Positions 1 through 6,425 of a stretch of 27,807 nucleotides of DNA are shown piece after piece. The stretch comes from JBCBKZ01 sp039026975 (lineage in GTDB: Bacteria > Bacteroidota > Bacteroidia > J057). The DNA lies in the NCBI GenBank assembly GCA_039026975.1, contig JBCCLI010000033.1:1-27807 (forward strand). Reading direction: 5' to 3'. The translations under genes were made by a program, and so were the position numbers. Every line of letters begins with the position of its first letter. The first letter of the stretch is position 1. Under the pieces are notes generated by a model. It saw only the letters and a list, made by a program, of their open reading frames with translations. It had not been told where the DNA came from and did not search any database.

Positions 1-375
1 AGATGTGGAGGTGGAAATGTATCTGGAATAGCTCAAAGCGCATTCTCTACGCAGAGGTCAGCTGCTACCTCCAATGCATCAGGTGGACTAGTAGCCTTCC
101 CAAATCCCACTAGCCAGAATAAGCTTACCCTGAGCTGGGATACTAGGACCTTTTCTCCAGCAAACATCCTGTCAAATACTGCTGCCAATACTGAAATAAG
201 AAAAGTATCCATAGCGGTACTGGACTACACAGGAAAAGCCCTCTATCAAACTCAGCTGGAATCAAGCCAGAATCAGATAGAGCTGGATGTATCCACGGTA
301 GCTACAGGTCTTTACTTCATTCAGCTAACAGCCGAAAATGGACATAAGGCTGCTATCAAGTTTTTGAAAGAATAA
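1..375 (+). CDS. T9SS type A sorting domain-containing protein (3' fragment)
   Basis: This frame is open from base 1 to a TAA at 373-375, giving the last 124 residues of a protein whose start lies outside the window. After a Ser/Thr/Ala-rich linker it carries the type IX secretion (Por) C-terminal domain: 'FPNP' opens the module, beta-strand segments follow, and it ends with 'TGLYFIQL' and 'KAAIKFLKE'. In Bacteroidota this domain directs cargo through the outer membrane by T9SS and is then cleaved, with the cargo released or attached to the cell surface. The catalytic or binding part of the protein is not visible, so its function cannot be named. A strong hairpin terminator follows directly. 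Confidence 0.9.
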   Translation, partial: RCGGGNVSGIAQSAFSTQRSAATSNASGGLVAFPNPTSQNKLTLSWDTRTFSPANILSNTAANTEIRKVSIAVLDYTGKALYQTQLESSQNQIELDVSTVATGLYFIQLTAENGHKAAIKFLKE

Positions 376-401
376 ACGCCCTCAAGCAGTTTGATCTTTA
401 C

Positions 402-433
402 TGCCGCCCTGAATCAGGGGGGCATTTTTTTTT
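402..433 (+). terminator. Rho-independent terminator after the T9SS protein
   Basis: The arms TGCCGCCCTGA and TCAGGGGGGCA form an 11-bp stem with one G-G mismatch. Closing the inner pairs leaves a three-base AAT loop. A run of ten T residues follows immediately. It lies 27 bases after the stop of the T9SS protein. Confidence 0.85.
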
Positions 434-482
434 ACCAAGTTTGAAGCTTTTCTGCTAACTTAACAGGCAACAAACTACTACT

Positions 483-1700
483 ATGACATTACGAACCCCC
501 AAGAGGCTCGCCCTCACATGTATACTTCTGTTATCTTTTCTTTTTACAGTTCATGCCCAAACAGCTACTGCAGAGAAGTCTGCCCTTCAAGAAGTAGGTG
601 CAACAGAAATGCAGGGTTTCATTGATGCAGGAAAGTATCCGGGTATTTCTACCCTCATTATTCAGAATGGAAATGAAGTGCAGCAGAACCTCTTTGGTCA
701 TGCAGATATGCAGAATAAGATAAAGATGGATCGTTCTACCATAGTCAGGATATACTCCATGACTAAGCCTGTAACGGCAGTGGCTGTCATGCAACTGGTG
801 GAAGCAGGCAAACTCACTTTGGATGATAAGGTGGCTGATTTTATTCCAGCGTTTGCCAATACAAAAGTTTATACAGAAAAAGACGGTAAAGTATCTATGG
901 TAGACCAGGCTTCTCCTATGACCGTTAGAAATCTTCTTACACATACCTCGGGCCTTGTGTATGGATGGGACCCTAATCACTATGTGGATTCCGTTTACAG
1001 AGCAGGAGGTTTGACTGCTGAAACTTATCTGACCGGAACCATTAAAGAGAAGGTAGATATTCTGGCTACTATGCCCCTAAAAAATCAACCTGGAACTAAG
1101 TGGGAGTACGGGTTGTCTACTGACGTAGCGGGCTATATAGTAGAGATAATTTCAGGGAAGTCATTGGATGTCTACTTTGAGGATCATATTCTGGGTCCCT
1201 TAAAAATGGAAGACTCAGGCTTCTATGTGCCAGAAGAAAAGGTGGATAGATTTGCTGAAGTCTATTTCCCAGATAAGGAAGGGAAACTTCACAATATGAG
1301 TGAACAACGCCCCAATGCATACCTGACTCCTCCTTCTATCTCTTACGGTGGATCAGGACTTGTCTCTACCTTGGATGATTATGCCAGATTTTGTACAATG
1401 TTATTGAATGGAGGTCAACTGGATGGCATTCGCGTTCTCAAGGAATCTTCTGTAGAAGCCATCATGAGCAATAATCTTCCCGAAGGCGTGATGTACCACC
1501 CCAAGTATGATTACGGCCTCTCCGGACATGTAGATAAGGAAACAGGAGAATACCACTGGTCAGGGGCAGCTTCTACCGCATTCTTTGTAAATCCATCAAA
1601 TAATACCATTATCATAACTTTCTCCCAAGTATTTCCCGCTGACCATACTTATTGGTACACATTTAAAGGTATCCTGGACAACGCTATGGCAGAAAAATAG
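483..1700 (+). CDS. Secreted serine hydrolase, beta-lactamase class C family
   Basis: A 405-residue protein of the class C beta-lactamase / penicillin-binding-protein-like (esterase, DD-peptidase) superfamily. Residues 8-25 are a hydrophobic signal peptide ending in 'VHAQ', so export to the periplasm or beyond is expected. The three superfamily motifs are visible: SMTK at 92-95 (nucleophile Ser92 and Lys95), the tyrosine motif 'YGLS' at 209-212 in place of the usual Y-x-N, and 'HWSGAAST' from residue 358, corresponding to the K/H-x-G strand. 'LLTHTSGL' (151-158) is another family hallmark. Substrate cannot be deduced; beta-lactam hydrolysis should not be assumed, because most environmental members are esterases or peptidases. 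Flanked by terminators, it looks monocistronic. Confidence 0.88.
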   Translation: MTLRTPKRLALTCILLLSFLFTVHAQTATAEKSALQEVGATEMQGFIDAGKYPGISTLIIQNGNEVQQNLFGHADMQNKIKMDRSTIVRIYSMTKPVTAVAVMQLVEAGKLTLDDKVADFIPAFANTKVYTEKDGKVSMVDQASPMTVRNLLTHTSGLVYGWDPNHYVDSVYRAGGLTAETYLTGTIKEKVDILATMPLKNQPGTKWEYGLSTDVAGYIVEIISGKSLDVYFEDHILGPLKMEDSGFYVPEEKVDRFAEVYFPDKEGKLHNMSEQRPNAYLTPPSISYGGSGLVSTLDDYARFCTMLLNGGQLDGIRVLKESSVEAIMSNNLPEGVMYHPKYDYGLSGHVDKETGEYHWSGAASTAFFVNPSNNTIIITFSQVFPADHTYWYTFKGILDNAMAEK

Positions 1701-1737
1701 TCTTTCTCTCAGATAAGTAAGTTATACGATATGTTAG

Positions 1738-1772
1738 AAGGTCTTTGAGGAATCTCAGAGACCTTTTGTTTT
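1738..1772 (+). terminator. Rho-independent terminator after the serine hydrolase
   Basis: The 12-bp arms AAGGTCTTTGAG and CTCAGAGACCTT pair with one G-T wobble around a four-base GAAT loop. A T-rich tail (TTGTTTT) follows. It separates the serine hydrolase from the methyltransferase gene. Confidence 0.85.
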
Positions 1773-1800
1773 CAGACATAGTCTTAATTTTTTTTGAGAA

Positions 1801-2385
1801 ATGAATGATCAACCCTTAATGAATCTTCCAGCCTTGCTTCCTTCTATAGAAGTCAAGTCGGATGAAATTGGTTTTACCATGCCCTCAGATAGATTGGCAG
1901 GCTCACTATTGAGGAGCCTTATAGCTTCCAGACCCAGAGGAAGATTCCTGGAACTAGGAACGGGCGTAGGCCTCTCCCTTTGTTGGATGGTAGACGGCAT
2001 GGATGCTGAATCTTATCTCATCACCATAGACAATGATCCGGACTTATCAACCATAGCTGAGGAATACTTTAGGAAGGATAAACGAGTAGAGATCATCTGT
2101 GAGGATGGCAGTCAGTGGATTCGGAATCATCTGACTGATAAGTTTGATCTGATATTTGCGGATGCATGGCCGGGAAAATACAGTGAGCTGGACGAAGTAC
2201 TTTCTATGGTAAAATCTGGTGGGTTTTATGTGATAGATGATATGGCACCTCAACCAAACTGGCCTGAAGGACATGATGAAAAAGTGAAGCAATTAATTGC
2301 GTACCTTGAAGGAAGAAAGGACCTAACCATCACCAAAATGAACTGGTCCACCGGAGTCATCATAGCAACCAAACTTTCAGACTGA
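1801..2385 (+). CDS. Class I SAM-dependent methyltransferase (O-methyltransferase-like)
   Basis: A 194-residue soluble protein with the Rossmann fold of class I methyltransferases. Motif I is 'LELGTGVGLS' (about residues 50-59, SAM-binding glycine loop). Motif II follows as 'TIDNDP', whose acidic residue would hold the ribose hydroxyls. The later 'DLIFADAWPGKY' matches motif IV of the catechol/caffeoyl-CoA O-methyltransferase-like group, where the Asp helps bind metal or substrate. 'GGFYVIDDM' is the usual following strand. The acceptor substrate is unknown. The stop is one base from the start of the DUF1801 gene, so the two are almost certainly co-transcribed and translationally coupled. Confidence 0.82.
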   Translation: MNDQPLMNLPALLPSIEVKSDEIGFTMPSDRLAGSLLRSLIASRPRGRFLELGTGVGLSLCWMVDGMDAESYLITIDNDPDLSTIAEEYFRKDKRVEIICEDGSQWIRNHLTDKFDLIFADAWPGKYSELDEVLSMVKSGGFYVIDDMAPQPNWPEGHDEKVKQLIAYLEGRKDLTITKMNWSTGVIIATKLSD

Positions 2386-2386
2386 T

Positions 2387-2842
2387 ATGACCATAGACGC
2401 AGCTACTGTAGACGAATATATCTCCAAACTCCCTGGAGAAAGGCAGGAGGTAGTGAGTAAAATCAGGCAAGTAATTCAGGAGAACATCCCTGATGGCTTT
2501 GAAGAATGCATCAGCTATAAAATGATAGGCTATGTAGTTCCACATTCGCTCTACCCAGATGGCTACCATTGTGATCCCAAGCTTCCCCTGCCCTTCATCA
2601 ATGTAGCCTCTCAGAAAGGTTATGTGGCACTATACCACTCCGGTATTTACAATAGTGAAGAGCTACTACGGTGGTTTCAGGAAGAATATCCCAAGCACAG
2701 CAAAAGGAAACTGGACATGGGGAAAAGCTGTATCCGTTTTAAGAAGATGGATGATGTCCCTTATGAACTCATCGGAGAACTCGTCTCTAAGATGACCCCG
2801 CAGGATTGGATTAGCAGATATGAGGAAGTGGTGAAGAAGTGA
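2387..2842 (+). CDS. DUF1801 (YdhG-like) domain-containing protein
   Basis: A 151-residue soluble protein matching the DUF1801/YdhG-like family, sometimes called iron-chaperone or frataxin-like by structural similarity. Recognisable parts are the N-terminal helix 'VDEYISKLPGERQEVVSKI', a central 'SYKMIGYVVP' strand, the 'PFINVASQKGYVALYHSGIY' beta segment and 'GKSCIRFKKMDDVPYELI' near the end. The biochemical role of the family is unresolved; the start codon lies one base after the methyltransferase stop, which suggests a shared operon but not a known pathway. No signal peptide or membrane segment is present. Confidence 0.8.
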   Translation: MTIDAATVDEYISKLPGERQEVVSKIRQVIQENIPDGFEECISYKMIGYVVPHSLYPDGYHCDPKLPLPFINVASQKGYVALYHSGIYNSEELLRWFQEEYPKHSKRKLDMGKSCIRFKKMDDVPYELIGELVSKMTPQDWISRYEEVVKK

Positions 2843-2859
2843 CCTACACCTAAAAAAGT

Positions 2860-3684
2860 TCAGGACTTTTCCATAGCCTCATGAATTCGTATTACCTCTT
2901 CCTCCGCAAGACCACATGCCTTGGCAATATCATTGTAGCCTAAGGCACCGGTGGTAAAAAGTTTGGAAGACAATAGGTTCTTAACAGTAATAACTACTCC
3001 TTCTTTTTTACCGAGATTGTAGACATAGTCGGTAGTTATATCATAGGTAATTGGCATATCTCTTACTGTTTCTATGGTAACTTGTTCTAATTTACGCAAT
3101 CTGCTTAAGACTTCTAGTTGCTTTACGTATTTTCTCAGCCTTATGGTTTCAATATCCTGTTTCTTCAACTCCACTAATATTTGTTGGATTATATTAGCAG
3201 GATCTTTCTCTTGAAAATTAGCTAAAACACTCAAAATGATAGCTTCAGGTACATTTGAATGTATTAATTCCTGATAAGGAATATCGGCTATATCTACCAA
3301 TACAAAGCCAGAGATCTTTTCTTTCTCCAATAAGTCTGTACGCATTTTAGGCTTAGCCCTACCCAGGTAAATCACAAACTGCCTAACGGGAATTCGATAT
3401 TTCCGCTGTAAGATGGCCCTGTATTCCGCCATACGGTAAACCATTTGGAGCTCATCTGTAGTTTGGAATTCTAAATGGAGAATGAACTTTTCATTTTGGG
3501 TTGTTTGGACCAGTCGAATAAAGTCAGGCTCTCTTTCTAAAGTAGTCTGAAGCTTTTCCGTCAAGGGCTTAACATTGTCTATAGAAATACCCAACAATTT
3601 TTCTGACAGGGGTAAAAGAATGGCTTCAAGGTTTTCTTTGATAATGCGGTCGTAGAAATTCTCCCGTGACTTTTTCCTCGCCAT
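2860..3684 (-). CDS. Rpn/DUF4351-like PD-(D/E)XK nuclease family protein (paralogue 1)
   Basis: A 274-residue protein resembling the Rpn / 'transposase_31' / DUF4351 group of PD-(D/E)XK nucleases. The catalytic strand pair is visible as 'EREPDF' followed by 'KFILHLEFQT', where the Asp and the Glu of E-x-Q take the place of D...(D/E)-x-K. Other family marks are 'YRMAEYRAIL', 'YRIPVRQFVIYLG' and 'DIPYQEL'. The C-terminal tail 'AKACGLAEEEVIRI' looks like a small helix-turn-helix module. Members are often annotated as transposases, but no terminal inverted repeats or target duplications are visible here. A paralogue of about 40-45% identity by eye lies at 8750-9595; unlike that copy, this one lacks a tandem-repeat tail. 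Confidence 0.75.
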   Translation of the reverse strand: MARKKSRENFYDRIIKENLEAILLPLSEKLLGISIDNVKPLTEKLQTTLEREPDFIRLVQTTQNEKFILHLEFQTTDELQMVYRMAEYRAILQRKYRIPVRQFVIYLGRAKPKMRTDLLEKEKISGFVLVDIADIPYQELIHSNVPEAIILSVLANFQEKDPANIIQQILVELKKQDIETIRLRKYVKQLEVLSRLRKLEQVTIETVRDMPITYDITTDYVYNLGKKEGVVITVKNLLSSKLFTTGALGYNDIAKACGLAEEEVIRIHEAMEKS

Positions 3685-3752
3685 TTAGTGGAAAATGGTA
3701 AATATTCTCATAATTCAAAAACTACCTACTTACAGAGGAGTCATTTTTCTAC

Positions 3753-4271
3753 CTACACAAACATTAGTATCAAGGTTAATACTACTCCCGCTAAAGTCCA
3801 ATATATCCCTTTTCTAAAAATGGTGGTGGAAGGTTTAAACATCCAAAAGGAAGAGACTACAAAGAAAAACAGTGCCAGCCCAAAAAAGATGTTGAGCCAA
3901 AATAGAGGAGAATTAGTGGTGGCTTTATGCAAACGATTCATTTTGTCCAGGATGATGGGGTATTTCTTCAGCGTGAAGGCAGCTTCGCCCGTAACCTTAT
4001 TGTATGTCCCTTCTTTGAAATACAGGATATCCCCTTCCTCTTTTTCCACCTTTAGTCGCCTGATTTTTATGGCCTCTCCCAACTCTTTTTCCGCTAGGCC
4101 AGTAGCTACTGTTTCTTCATAATGATAGTCTCTTTTGAAATAGTCAGTAGATCTGAATATCAGCACAATTCCGCTTAGGGCATACATGGCCATAATGCCT
4201 ACCAGAAAGAATCCTAAATAACGGTGCCATACTCTCATGGCTTTCCTGGTAGCCTTTTGTCGATCACTCAT
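3753..4271 (-). CDS. PepSY-associated TM helix protein
   Basis: A 172-residue membrane protein. An N-terminal basic stretch leads to 'WHRYLGFFLVGIMAMYALSG', the first transmembrane helix typical of PepSY-TM proteins. A soluble, charged middle segment (about residues 45-110) follows, then 'RLHKATTNSPLFWLNIFFG' starting the second helix, and a third helix at the C-terminus. The W-H-R motif and the later L-H-K motif are family hallmarks. PepSY-TM proteins are often found near iron-uptake systems or flavin reductases, but no such neighbour is seen here. It is transcribed away from the dienelactone hydrolase operon. Confidence 0.75.
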   Translation of the reverse strand: MSDRQKATRKAMRVWHRYLGFFLVGIMAMYALSGIVLIFRSTDYFKRDYHYEETVATGLAEKELGEAIKIRRLKVEKEEGDILYFKEGTYNKVTGEAAFTLKKYPIILDKMNRLHKATTNSPLFWLNIFFGLALFFFVVSSFWMFKPSTTIFRKGIYWTLAGVVLTLILMFV

Positions 4272-4429
4272 CTAAACTTGACTTTCTTGGATATTGGGTT
4301 TGTAATAATGGAGGAAAGATACGATTTCTCCTCTGATCAGAAGGGAAAATGCTGCAATTCTCTTAATTTAGACCATGTTTGAAATAGATAGCTTTTAGAT
4401 GATCATTCTGGATTAAGGGTTCTAACAAG

Positions 4430-4471
4430 CTGGTTTTATGAAAAATAGCAAGCTATTGTAAAGAAAACCAG
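4430..4471. repeat. Concentric (nested) inverted repeat
   Basis: Outer arms CTGGTTTT (4430-4437) and AAAACCAG (4464-4471) are perfect, and so are inner arms AATAGC (4444-4449) and GCTATT (4452-4457). Both share the same centre between 4450 and 4451. The six bases between arms on each side do not pair, so an RNA would form a stem, a 6x6 internal loop and a short apical stem. There is no T tract, which argues against a terminator. It lies in the divergent region between the PepSY-type gene and the dienelactone hydrolase gene. Confidence 0.7.
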
Positions 4472-4566
4472 TGTAGTTCAGGTTCTTTAAGCCTGGACTA
4501 TCGGCACAAACTAGCATTTCAAACATGGTCTTAGATAACGTCCCATTTTACATTAACCCAAATAGT

Positions 4567-5451
4567 ATGTCCAACCTCCGCAAAGAAGATATCAAACAGG
4601 AAGTTTTTGATCTGTATGATGACTACGCCCACAACAAAATTGATAGACGTGAATTCACCAAAAGGCTTTCTGCCTATGCAGTAGGGGGACTGACGGTTTC
4701 TTCTCTCATGAGCTTCATCATGCCTGATTACCAGAAAGTTCAGGTAGCCCAGGATGATCCTAGACTTACCGTTGAAACCATAGAGTATGATTCTCCTAAA
4801 GGAGGGGGAACCATCAAAGGGCAGTTAGCCATGCCGGCAGAAACTGATGGAAAACTACCCGGAATAGTAGTAGTGCACGAGAACAGAGGGTTAAATCCCT
4901 ACATAGCAGATGTGGGAAGAAGGGCCGCAGTAGCCGGCTTTATTTCTCTTTCTCCAGATGCACTTACTCCTTTAGGCGGATATCCAGGTACAGATGATGA
5001 GGGAAGAACTATGCAACGTCAAAGAGACAGAAACGAAATGCTGGAAGACTTCATAGCTGCCTTTGAGTACCTGAAAGCACACCCCAAGTGTAGCGGGAAG
5101 ATAGGTGTAGTTGGCTTCTGCTTCGGCGGATGGATCTCCAATATGATGGCCGTCAGGTTACCTGACTTAGGCGCAGCTGTTCCCTTTTATGGTCGCCAGC
5201 CATCTGAAGAAGAGACGGCTCAGATTCAGGCACCTCTCCTCATCCAGTATGGAGAACTAGACAAAAGGGTAAATGAAGGATGGCCGGCTTATGAAGAAGC
5301 TCTGAAGAAGCATGGCAAGGAATATACCATGCATATGTATCCGGCAGCTAATCATGGCTTCCATAATGATACTACTCCCAGATATGACAAAGAAGCCGCG
5401 GAACTGGCCTGGAATAGAACCATCACATTCTTTAAAGAGAAATTAATGTAA
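4567..5451 (+). CDS. Dienelactone hydrolase family protein (YghX-like, with Tat-like leader)
   Basis: A 294-residue alpha/beta hydrolase counted from the ATG at 4567; the frame extends upstream to 4525, but that extension does not resemble the family. The triad is Cys185 in 'GFCFGGW', Asp232 in 'GELDKRV' and His263 in 'ANHGFHND'. 'HENRG' (Glu105) corresponds to the conserved glutamate that controls the cysteine in dienelactone hydrolases. Residues 26-52 ('DRREFTKRLSAYAVGGLTV') resemble a twin-arginine-type leader followed by a hydrophobic stretch, as in YghX-like members. The natural substrate is unknown. It is followed after 10 bases by the NIF3-like gene, so the two form an operon. Confidence 0.85.
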   Translation: MSNLRKEDIKQEVFDLYDDYAHNKIDRREFTKRLSAYAVGGLTVSSLMSFIMPDYQKVQVAQDDPRLTVETIEYDSPKGGGTIKGQLAMPAETDGKLPGIVVVHENRGLNPYIADVGRRAAVAGFISLSPDALTPLGGYPGTDDEGRTMQRQRDRNEMLEDFIAAFEYLKAHPKCSGKIGVVGFCFGGWISNMMAVRLPDLGAAVPFYGRQPSEEETAQIQAPLLIQYGELDKRVNEGWPAYEEALKKHGKEYTMHMYPAANHGFHNDTTPRYDKEAAELAWNRTITFFKEKLM

Positions 5452-5461
5452 GCACAGATTC

Positions 5462-6331
5462 ATGATAGAAAACAAAAAAGGACTACTACTACTATTTTTA
5501 TGCATCCTATCTGTTGTACCATTATCTGCTCAGGATGAAGTATTAACAGCAGGAGAGGTCGTAGACAGGATTAAAGAGGCGGTTACTACAGAATGGGCGG
5601 ATCAAACAGTAGACACCTTCAAGTCTGGATCAGAAGCGTCCGAAGTTACAGGAATAGCTACCACTTTCCTGTCAAATCTAGATGTTCTGAAACGTGCCAA
5701 AGCCCTGGGATGTAATATGGTCATTACCCATGAGCCTACCTTTTATAATCACCTGGACAAAACAGCGCAATTTGGAGAGAATGATCCTGTGCTAATGGCC
5801 AAGCAGAAATTCATCGAAGAGAATGGAATCATCATTTGGCGATTTCATGATCATTGGCACAGAACTTCTCCGGATGGCATTTACAAAGGGATAGAGGAAA
5901 AGCTGGGATGGACGACTTACAGGAAGGACAGAGATTTTATATATGAAATACCGGAAACTACCCTATCCCAACTTGCTTCTGACCTGAAGAAACTCTTCCA
6001 GGCGAAGACTATTCGGGTAATAGGCCCCCCTAATATGAAACTTAGTAAGATCGGCCTAGCATTAGGTGCACCAGGCTCAATGGCCCAAATTGGACTGCTT
6101 AGGAAGGAAGGGGTTGAAGTTCTTATTAGTGGAGAGTCCCAGGAATGGGAAACGGTAGAATATACGCGCGATGCCATCACAGCAGGAATGGACAAGGCGC
6201 TTATTCTTTTAGGTCACGCCAGCTCAGAAGAGGCAGGCATGGAATACTGTGCAGAATGGCTAAAAGACTTTGTTACAGAAGTTCCGATTGAGTTTGTACC
6301 AGCATATGAACCCTTTTGGGGTCCGGAATAA
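5462..6331 (+). CDS. NIF3-like dinuclear metal-centre protein with signal peptide
   Basis: A 289-residue protein of the NIF3 / YbgI family. 'TGIATTFLSNLDVLKRA' and 'NMVITHEPTFY' (His90) are the N-terminal signature; 'FHDHWH' (129-133) adds more metal-ligand candidates, and the C-terminal 'GHASSEEAGMEYCAEWL' supplies the remaining conserved His and Glu. The protein begins with a clear signal peptide, hydrophobic residues 8-22 ending 'LSAQ', whereas most NIF3 proteins are cytosolic. The N-terminal and C-terminal NIF3 halves are both present, without the large PII-like insert found in some homologues. The biochemical function of the family is uncertain. It lies in an operon with the dienelactone hydrolase. 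Confidence 0.85.
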   Translation: MIENKKGLLLLFLCILSVVPLSAQDEVLTAGEVVDRIKEAVTTEWADQTVDTFKSGSEASEVTGIATTFLSNLDVLKRAKALGCNMVITHEPTFYNHLDKTAQFGENDPVLMAKQKFIEENGIIIWRFHDHWHRTSPDGIYKGIEEKLGWTTYRKDRDFIYEIPETTLSQLASDLKKLFQAKTIRVIGPPNMKLSKIGLALGAPGSMAQIGLLRKEGVEVLISGESQEWETVEYTRDAITAGMDKALILLGHASSEEAGMEYCAEWLKDFVTEVPIEFVPAYEPFWGPE

Positions 6332-6425
6332 GGAAGAAAGCTCATTTTTTTGCAAATAATGAGGGAAAGCTTCAAACTAATTTCAGAATGTTTGCCGTTG
6401 TTTGCGCAAATTTGAGAGACTCCTT

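Noticed and set aside
483..1700. Serine hydrolase as a beta-lactam resistance gene
   Set aside because: It has only the general class C superfamily motifs, with Y-G-L instead of Y-x-N; most such environmental proteins are esterases or peptidases.
3688..4122. 144-codon plus-strand frame opposite the PepSY-type gene
   Set aside because: Low-complexity serine/basic translation, antisense to a gene with clear transmembrane and PepSY motifs.
4430..4471. Concentric inverted repeat as a terminator
   Set aside because: No T tract on either strand, and both flanking genes point away from it, so no transcript needs to end there.
4525..4566. Upstream ATG for the dienelactone hydrolase
   Set aside because: The 14 added residues are not part of the family; homologues known to me begin close to the M-S-N-L-R-K-E-D position.
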